From Eunapius fragilis (lineage: Eukaryota > Porifera > Demospongiae > Spongillida > Spongillidae): 64,000 nt of DNA. The notes beneath the pieces were generated by a model. The model was not told the DNA's origin. It saw nothing but the letters and a program-made list of their open reading frames with translations, and searched no databases. A program made the position numbers and the translations under genes. The stretch covers positions 1,352,350 to 1,416,349 of the forward strand of contig OY811993.1 in assembly GCA_963681505.1 (NCBI GenBank), in the 5' to 3' direction. This document shows positions 57,673 to 64,000 of this stretch, piece after piece (positions within the stretch are counted from its first letter, which is position 1; the number at the start of each line of letters is the position of its first letter).

Positions 57673-57760
57673 AGAAGGAAGGAGTGTGACGGAATTGTAG
57701 AATGCATTATATATTATCCGTGTACGGTATATATAGTAGTTGATTATTATTTTTTACACT
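57673..57760 (+). mobile_element. Polypurine tract and start of the 3' LTR
   Basis: AGAAGGAAGGAG (57673-57684) is followed directly by TGTGACGGAATTGTAG, the form expected of a polypurine tract and an LTR beginning with TG. The LTR appears to be cut after about 100 bases by the 22-bp minisatellite, and no matching 5' LTR is in the window. Confidence 0.6.
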
Positions 57761-57789
57761 GAGTGCGATATCTATTGGCATCTGGCTCG

Positions 57790-58440
57790 TGGATTCCACA
57801 GTACTCACCAGCAGTATAACCAGTACTCACCAGCCATATGACCAGTACCACCAGCAGTATGATCAGTACCCACCAGCAGTATGACCAGTACACCAGCAGT
57901 ATGACCAGTACCAGCAGTATTGCCAGTACCCCCCAGCAGTATAACCAGTACACACAATCCATATGACCAGTACCCACCAGCAGTATGACCAATACCCACC
58001 AGCAGTATGACCAGTACCCACCAGCAGTATGACCAGTACCCACCAGCAGTATGACCAGTACCTACCAGCAGTATGACCAGTAGTATGACCAGTACCCACC
58101 AGCAGTATTATCAGTACCCACCAGCAGTATGGCAAGTACCCACCAGCAGTATGACCAGTACCCACCAGCAGTATGACCAGTACCCACCAGCAGTATGACC
58201 AGTACCCACCAGCAGTATGACCAGTACCCACCAGCAGTATGACCAGTACCTACCAGCAGTATGACCAGTAGTATGACCAGTACCCACCAGCAGTATTATC
58301 AGTACCCACCAGCAGTATGGCAAGTACCCACCAGCAGTATGACCAGTACCCACCAGCAGTATGACCAGTACCCACCAGCAGTATGACCAATACCCACCAG
58401 CAGTGTGACCAGTACCAACCAGCAGTATGATCAGTACATT
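57790..58440. repeat. Minisatellite, 22-bp unit
   Basis: About 28 copies of CAGTACCCACCAGCAGTATGAC with a higher-order repeat: a block with GACCAGTAGTATGACC occurs twice, about 185 bases apart (58078 and 58263). Minus-strand frames give WVLVILLVGTGHTAGGY repeats; not a gene. Confidence 0.92.
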
Positions 58441-58548
58441 CCTTGGTACCAAGTATTTATTTGGACCCGTAAGTGTACCTTTATATAATCTCTTGCTGCC
58501 ATAGCTATTGCAGTACAGTATTTTTAAGTAGTTCTATAATAACTTATA

Positions 58549-59697
58549 CAGGGTGTTTGCGAAAGAATGCAACGCTTTTGAATCCCTATAACTCAGGATT
58601 GAAATTAATTAACTGCTTGATTTCTTTAACCTATGTTGCAGTAGTTAGGCAAATACAAATAATTCAATTACATTATAAGCGGTTAAGTAACTATCGAATT
58701 CCTCATAAATCAAAATATACAAAGCCCTGTTAACAAAGATATTCAAGATTGCGGTATACGATAATTGATTTTAATAACTAATAATATGTAACACGTGATT
58801 TAAATATGCGGTGGAACAGTACTGATTTCAAGTTCCTAGTTTCAATAGTGAGTTATTAACATTTAAGACCATCATTTGCTCTAAAGTTTTTAAGGTTGAA
58901 GCTGTTATGTGGTAATTATTTTTAGTAACTATCTTAAATTATTCCAGTATAAAATGAAATTCAAAACACTATTTGTTGGTAATGGATTATTTATTGGTGC
59001 GTTATTAAAACTCAATGTTAATAAAAACGTAGTGGTCATATAGTTTTTAATTGTGACTGCCGTGTCGGTGACGGTGTCAACCAGTTGAATTTCAAGTTCG
59101 ACGCAATATGCACGTGCGTCCTCTTCCTGTAGCATGTCAATGAAGGGTACGGGTGAGGGGCATAGTACAAGACAGCGATTTCCTTTTGGAACAGTGACGT
59201 CAGCTCAGTATTCGGATCAGGAGAAAGAACTCCATCATCCGGATCCCGCATTTCAACTAGACCCGAGATCAACTCAATAGAAAAAATTAATAATAATAAT
59301 ATTGTGTCATTTGTCGTGACAACGTTAAGTGGCGGAGGATTAAATGCCACTAAAAGCACCACACTTCACCTGGGAGTCAACCTTCATCCTCACGGGCTCT
59401 TGATTTGTTATATAAAAAATGCCAATCATTTTTTCTCTATTTCTCATCAATTTTATTCTGCAGTTTTTAAATCACGTTATTAATTAATTAAAAGTTGCTT
59501 AGTCAATTTAGTTAACTGCATGCTATTTGATTTTATCTTTTGAACTGCTAAAGATAACGGAATAGTAGCAATGCAGTTCGTATTTGACTAAACATGGTTA
59601 TTGTACGTTCATAAATTCATTTAGATTGACAATCCTATTAAGGAATTATATCCATTTAAAGCGTTGCGCTCCTTTACAAAAACTCTGTATAGGGTCC
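58549..59697. mobile_element. TA-flanked 1.15-kb element, Tc1/mariner-like ends
   Basis: TA at 58547-58548 and 59698-59699. The ends are CAGGGTGTTTGCGAAAGAAT and, inverted, CAGAGTTTTTGTAAAGGAGC, both continuing GCAACGCTTT. About 23 of 31 terminal bases match. The body is AT-rich, with minus-strand frames at 58929-59362 that do not resemble a transposase. It therefore looks like a non-autonomous copy. Confidence 0.65.
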
Positions 59698-60300
59698 TTG
59701 TAATTTTAGTCAATACCCACATATTCAAGATCAAAAAGGTCTTAACTAAATTTAAAAACTATTTTTTTGTTACATTTTAATTCTTACAGAGAATATACAG
59801 AAACAACACTGATTGAATACAAAGTACAGTTCTACAGTAGACGAGCTATCCTACAGAGGATAGCTGTAGCATTAGCCCTGAGACCAGGTGGAGATTCAGT
59901 CGGCCATAGATCTCATTAAGACGATGGACTTTGGCCGACACATGGAGTGTGCATGCGCACATTGGACCACGTGTGAATGGTATTAACTTCTCTTCTAATT
60001 AGACGGAAAGCACTACAAGTAAAGAAACGTCACTATCCTTGTGAAGCCACTGTGTAAGGATGGCCTGGTAAGTACACCACATCAGTTATCTCATCAGTTA
60101 CCTCAACACAAATCATTTGTACCCTAAACTTGCACATTGCCAGCAACATTATTAGTTGTTTAGTTTCTATTATATCATTATACTTATACTGTCCCTCCTA
60201 TTTGAAAATGTTTGTGTCTTTTTGACTACTTCCAAATTTGCACCTCTTTTTATGGCACATGATATCCCATAAAGCATGGCTCTTGCCCTAAATGGGAGGG
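59698..60300. other. Unique stretch, no gene seen
   Basis: Contains a small hairpin (GCTATCC.ACAGA.GGATAGC near 59847-59868). No coding similarity noticed. Confidence 0.5.
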
Positions 60301-60309
60301 GGTAGGGGA

Positions 60310-60560
60310 TGGTCAGATTGGCGTAGTGGTTACACCAATGTAATCACAGTGCAAGGTTAGTGGTTCAAATCATACCAAGGTACAAATTTCAATACCATTT
60401 ACGCAAATGCAAGGTCAACGTAACACACACCTCACCATAAGTGCTACCTGCCAACGAGGACCCATATACAATCCCTGCCACCTGAGTGATGTAGCAAACA
60501 GCCCAACCCACTTTCAGTCCAGTGATATGCATATAAGATTAACCAATTAACTGCATTGGG
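60310..60560 (+). mobile_element. tRNA-derived SINE (probable)
   Basis: Contains an A-box-like TGGCGTAGTGG (60319-60329) and a B-box-like GGTTCAAATCA (60362-60372), 32 bases apart, within a tRNA-like segment starting near GGTCAGATTGG. The downstream part is a non-coding tail. RNA polymerase III internal promoters of this form define tRNA-derived SINEs. The 3' limit is uncertain and no poly-A or target duplication was identified. Confidence 0.5.
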
Positions 60561-61257
60561 TATAAGGTCATTGTTTTTAAAAGAAGATTTGTAATCCTCT
60601 TCAATATCTATGCTACTGTATAATGCAGTTTGTTTTTTGCTCCTCGCCCCATACTAAAACCTAACAAAATACTCCATGCATTATGCCTTGATATTCCATA
60701 CTTTTACCATTATGATTGAACTGGCAATAGTGGTGATTGCTCATATCACTATGAAGTGCAATACAAACCAAAAACCCATAACTATAAACCCTAAGCAATG
60801 TCAATTGGATACCAAATAAACCTAAACATGTAATCTGAAGTAACACAAGAATGTTTTTGAACATGATGAGCATGCAGTACAATGAACAGGGCATATATAG
60901 GCACATTAGCTCGTATATAGAACCTCTGATTGTGAGTGTCATTTGTGAGAATGTGGTTGTACAATGAATTTGCAATACAGCTAGATAGAATGGGTGCTCG
61001 ACTAGACATTTGAAGCATAGATTCTAAATGACATTATATACATATGATATTTTCGGCTATGAAAGTTAATAACTTGATTATTAGTGAAAATTATATGACG
61101 CGCACTAAATGTTACTAGTGCGGGATCATTTGCCCTGGAAGTGCAAAAATGTACTCCTTAACCTGGGAGTACACAAATGTACTCTCTACACGATAAATTC
61201 TTACAAATGTATTATAAGCTCAGCAATCCATGTTTTTCTAAATATAGGTTAGACACT
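60561..61257. other. AT-rich stretch, no gene seen
   Basis: Short minus-strand frames at 60661-61018 have no recognisable feature. Near 61120-61190 a segment GTGCAAAAATGTACTC is partly repeated (GTACACAAATGTACTC). Confidence 0.5.
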
Positions 61258-61619
61258 GAAACCGAGGGATCTACGTGATTTAGAATCCCCGAGGGCCCTG
61301 GGCTGTAGCGTCCCGAGCGGTAGCGAGGGCGCTATCAAGGGCCCGAGGGGGATTCTAAATCACGTAGACACTCGGTTTCAGTGTCTAACCAATTTAGACA
61401 ATAGCAACGCGTACGTAGCAACCAATAAATTATCGCGCAACACGATAACGATAACGGGAGGGATTCTAAGTGCCAGTGGGGGGGGGGGGGGGGGGGGGGG
61501 GGGCGGGCACTTAGAATCCCCCCCACTGGCACTTAGAGTCCCTCTCTAGGTTTCTACCGCGTTTAGATACCTGCAATTGACCAATCAGATTGCGCGAATC
61601 ACTTCCGCTATTGTCTAAC
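61258..61619. mobile_element. Composite foldback element with GTTAGACA ends
   Basis: GTTAGACA at 61258 is matched by TGTCTAAC ending at 61619. Inside the first part, 61258-61389 is a palindrome by itself (GTTAGACACTGAAACCGAG with its inverse). The second part holds another inverted pair (GGATTCTAAGTGCC.. and GGGCACTTAGAATCC) around a G tract of about 26 bases (61478-61503). This looks like one foldback nested in or joined to another. Confidence 0.72.
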
Positions 61620-61639
61620 ACATAAGTATATACTGGACC

Positions 61640-61950
61640 ATATTACCAAGTTACAGGGACTACAAGCAGAGTAATATCTGAATCGGGGCTTGAAAATGCT
61701 AATCTTGTGGCTTTGAGAGGTGATACCAACAACCTTCTCATCGGACATGGAGGAGAAAATTGAGGTGTCATGGTTTGATGGTTCATATGCAACAATTTGG
61801 CAGCCATCAAAGAGGAAAAATCCAAAAAACCCAAGAAACATGCATATGTTGATTGGACAGATACAGTACCCAAATAATCCATTATTCTTTACGATTTTGC
61901 ATCCACTTCGAAAAGCCACTGTTGAACATTTTAAAAGCATACTGTCATAA
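61640..61950 (+). pseudogene. Decayed coding fragment, unrecognised family
   Basis: One frame reads KIEVSWFDGSYATIW and ends LRKATVEHFKSIL. A second frame over the middle reads KKHAYVDWTDTVPK, then SIILYDFA. Interleaving of two plausible frames indicates frameshifts in a once continuous protein, perhaps a small beta-barrel adaptor end of an element protein. Not named with confidence. Confidence 0.3.
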
Positions 61951-62011
61951 ACTCACAAGTAAATCAATGAATTTAAGTACAATTGACATACCTTAATTGT
62001 TTACAATAAAA

Positions 62012-62395
62012 TTAATGTAATTTTGTGTCATGTTTGCCGTACAAAGAAATAATCAAATGACAATGTACACAAAATAAAACAGCAAAAAAAAAAAAAAATG
62101 CACCAAGATTCAAGCTGGTTGCTTGTTCTTGCAGTGGTTCCCTTTTGTGACAATGGTTGCTACACACAATTCCATTCTTTTTTTTGCTTCCTGCATCTGC
62201 AACTCTCACTGGTACCAGTTTTGCTGTTAAGCAAATGTGTTCCATGGTAACTGCTTCTTTCAATGTTACAATGGGCTGGACCTCCCATCCATCTACAGGG
62301 TTTGAGTAGTCACCTTTAAAAGGCTCTAAATCATTGGCCGTTGAATTACACTGGAACTGCATTGAACGCAATACAGATAGTGGTGTTCACCCGTT
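62012..62395 (-). pseudogene. Possible OB-fold (RPA-like) protein fragment
   Basis: On the minus strand, after a candidate acceptor (ATTGTTCAG|ATAACGG), the reading includes EHHYLYCVQCSSS in one frame and DYSNPVDGWEVQPIVTLKEA, then ICLTAKLVPV, in another. The latter rhythm (TLKE.., x-LTAKLVPV, then RVADAG) resembles OB-fold strands of replication-protein-A-like proteins found in mobile elements. Frames disagree and a poly-T run follows. Tentative. Confidence 0.27.
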
Positions 62396-62469
62396 ATCTG
62401 AACAATGACACAGGGTAATCCTAACATGTCAGAACATGTTCTATCATTATAGGAAATAATGTAACATAC

Positions 62470-62742
62470 CTGCACTCGCGAAAATAACCCATTGGCAATT
62501 ATGGGCCAAAGATTTTTTGAGGCATTTGAGGCCACAAGTGACACAGCCACTTCTTTCCAGGAAGATATGAATATAAATTCTGAAGTCTGTGTTTTTTTCT
62601 TTAACTTGAAACTATGCCGACTATGATGGCTTGAGCACTTGTGGCTCATGACTGGTGATAGACTGCCAAAAAAAGTAGTGTTGTTTAGCAACTGAAGTGA
62701 TTCATGTAAAGAGACCATACACCAATAACATATTTTGTGCAC
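62470..62742 (-). pseudogene. Unrecognised upstream exon of the minus-strand fragment
   Basis: The frame ends WPIIANGLFSRVQ at a GTATGT donor (62469). A diverged inverted copy of its beginning occurs at 63640-63790 as part of the fourth palindrome, where the frame is broken. Family unknown. Confidence 0.25.
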
Positions 62743-63166
62743 AATATATCAAATGATTCAGGTCTTTGATGGTGCTACAAAGAGGCCGTTCATAAACTAC
62801 GTCATGCTACTTCATTATGAACCCCCATCATACGATTTCCCATACTGATATATGCTTAATGTATACGTCATCTCATTGGCTGATATCCCATCTCCCCCCC
62901 TTCAGTGTGACGCAATTTATGAACAGCCCAAATGCGTTCGAAGCGATGTTAGCATCACATACTAGTAAAATGCAGTGGGATGTACTTCCGCCAACCCCAT
63001 GAAAAGATAATTGTGTTAGTACTGTGTCACATGCAGCTTCTCGCCCTCACGGCAACAAGTACTCTGATCCTGAGCAACCAACTTAGTACTGGTGTTTACC
63101 ATGCTGTCACATTATTTTGTCCATTCATGGTTGTAGCCATGTAGTGTTGCATCTCATGTGCACATG
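62604..63166 (+). repeat. Left arm of fourth inverted repeat (centre about 63.27 kb)
   Basis: Pairs with 63371-63785. Examples are the CATGTGCACATGAGATGC and GGTTGTAGCCATG segments and the CATCCCACTGCA.TTTACTAGTA segment. Identity is roughly 85-90 percent by eye, so it is older than the giant palindrome. The left arm has an extra MITE. Confidence 0.85.
62783..62929. mobile_element. Short MITE with GGCCGTTCATAAA ends
   Basis: GGCCGTTCATAAACTACGTCA at 62784 and the inverse TGACGCAATTTATGAACAGCC ending at 62928. Absent from the equivalent place in the other palindrome arm (about 63600-63630), so it inserted after the inverted duplication or into one copy only. Confidence 0.75.
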
Positions 63167-63370
63167 TTTATGTATGCTTGTTAACAGACTGTTAACAATG
63201 GGATTAAGCTGCCAACAGTACACTTGTTGTGGTGTGTTCATGCGTGTGCGTATACATGTATGTTTGTGCGTGTGTACATATGCGCGTGTGTGCATAATAG
63301 TGTTTTTACCATAATCTCTTCCCCCTTCCTCCCTCTAAATATAATTACATTCTTAAAGGGCATATATACA
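63167..63370. other. Spacer of the fourth inverted repeat
   Basis: About 200 bases with GTGTG-rich sequence (63230-63295). No gene. Confidence 0.6.
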
Positions 63371-63785
63371 CATGTGCACATGAGATGCAAAACTACATGG
63401 CTACAACCATGAATGGACAAAATAATGTGACAGCATGGTAAACACCGGTACTAAGTTGGTTGCACAAGATCAGAGTACTTGTTGCCATGAGTGTGAGAAG
63501 CTGCATGTGACACAGTACTTATACAATTATCTTTTCATGGGGTTGGCAAAAGTACATCCCACTGCACTTTACTAGTACGTGGTGCAAACATTGTTTCCAA
63601 ATTGGATATTTTGGCACGAACAAAGGACTGAATAGTTTGTTATGTTGTGCACAAAATACGTTATTGGTGCAGGTCTCTTTCCATGACTCAGTTCAGTGGC
63701 TAAATAACACTTTCTTCCACAGACTATCACCCGTCATGAGCCATAAGTGCTCAAGCCATCATACTGATAGTCGGCATATTTTCAA
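63371..63785 (-). repeat. Right arm of fourth inverted repeat
   Basis: Inverse of 62604-63166 without the 147-base MITE. Beyond it (63786-64000) the sequence is unique, with GCCACTGAAGTG/CTGAAGTGCAGTA-type motifs and a partial repeat of the ACCCCATGAAA.ATAATTG phrase (63973) also present at 62994 and inverted at 63522. Confidence 0.85.
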
Positions 63786-64000
63786 GTTATGAGATAACAA
63801 TATGTAACAACCTTCTGTTCGCCAAGCTATGTTTAATTATACCAGTACTATTGCATGGTAAGTCACAATTTAAGAGCTATGGCCAAATTATGTTTCGGTT
63901 GACAGTATCATAATTGGAAGCCCAAATATACCACCCTTTGCACTGAAGTGCAGTAAAGTGTACTGTCTCTAACCCCATGAAATTATAATTGCCGTGTGAT

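Noticed and set aside
57747..58452. A hydrophobic repeat protein on the minus strand
   Set aside because: Product of the 22-bp minisatellite; no start context or unique part.
63117..63420. Matching small proteins MSIHGCSHVV... on both strands
   Set aside because: They arise because the two arms of the fourth palindrome encode the same short frame; no other coding evidence.

Overview
The window looks like nuclear DNA of a marine invertebrate, most probably a sponge; this is an inference. The reasons are very short introns (about 50-90 bases) with GT/AG borders, a DD35E integrase of a type I associate with sponges, cnidarians and fish, BEN-domain coding exons, a decayed reverse transcriptase of a kind I associate with sponge and coral genomes, and almost wall-to-wall transposon debris. 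No bacterial operon, rRNA, genuine tRNA gene or CRISPR array is visible.

Layout. 1-2.7 kb: a hAT-like element (269-2433, 8-bp target duplication) carrying a 490-bp tandem duplication, then a G/C tract. 2.9-3.7 kb: exons 1-2 of an integrase gene. 4.4-37.1 kb: a giant inverted repeat, with arms 4441-15891 and 25648-37099 nearly identical over about 11.45 kb, around a 9.8-kb unique centre. Each arm holds integrase exons 3-4, a coiled-coil gene, a TTAA-flanked repeat element and minisatellites. The right arm reads in the same direction as exons 1-2 and its splice phases fit, so exons 2933-3475, 3559-3737, 26020-26072 and 30467-31209 make one uninterrupted 505-residue integrase frame with a 22-kb intron. 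The left arm carries the 3' half backwards.

The centre (15.9-25.6 kb) contains a foldback element, a probable 8.7-kb transposon with CCCGTAGGAAAA ends (16916-25647), a 10-copy 153-bp array in which every unit carries its own splice sites, a 217-bp inverted duplication of an exon, and a multi-exon BEN-domain gene (23853-25219) with an apparent one-base frameshift.

37-51 kb: the outer part of the arm is repeated a third time (about 38.3-40.5 kb), making a second palindrome. That third copy is interrupted by a 10.4-kb element (40480-50844) that starts GGGACAGGGTC, ends with the inverse, is flanked by ATTT duplications and is itself almost entirely palindromic. The uninterrupted arm copies give the empty site. 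51-58 kb: three decayed reverse-transcriptase fragments, an 18-bp minisatellite, the 3' end of a broken Ty3/gypsy retrotransposon and a 22-bp minisatellite. 58-64 kb: a TA-flanked element of 1.15 kb, a tRNA-derived SINE, small foldbacks, decayed coding fragments and a fourth palindrome at about 63.27 kb with a MITE in one arm only.

Nested inverted repeats at several scales, plus G/C homopolymers of 20-40 bases, are the outstanding features. The main caveat is that long palindromes and homopolymers are also what assembly errors produce; read-level evidence is needed to separate the two.
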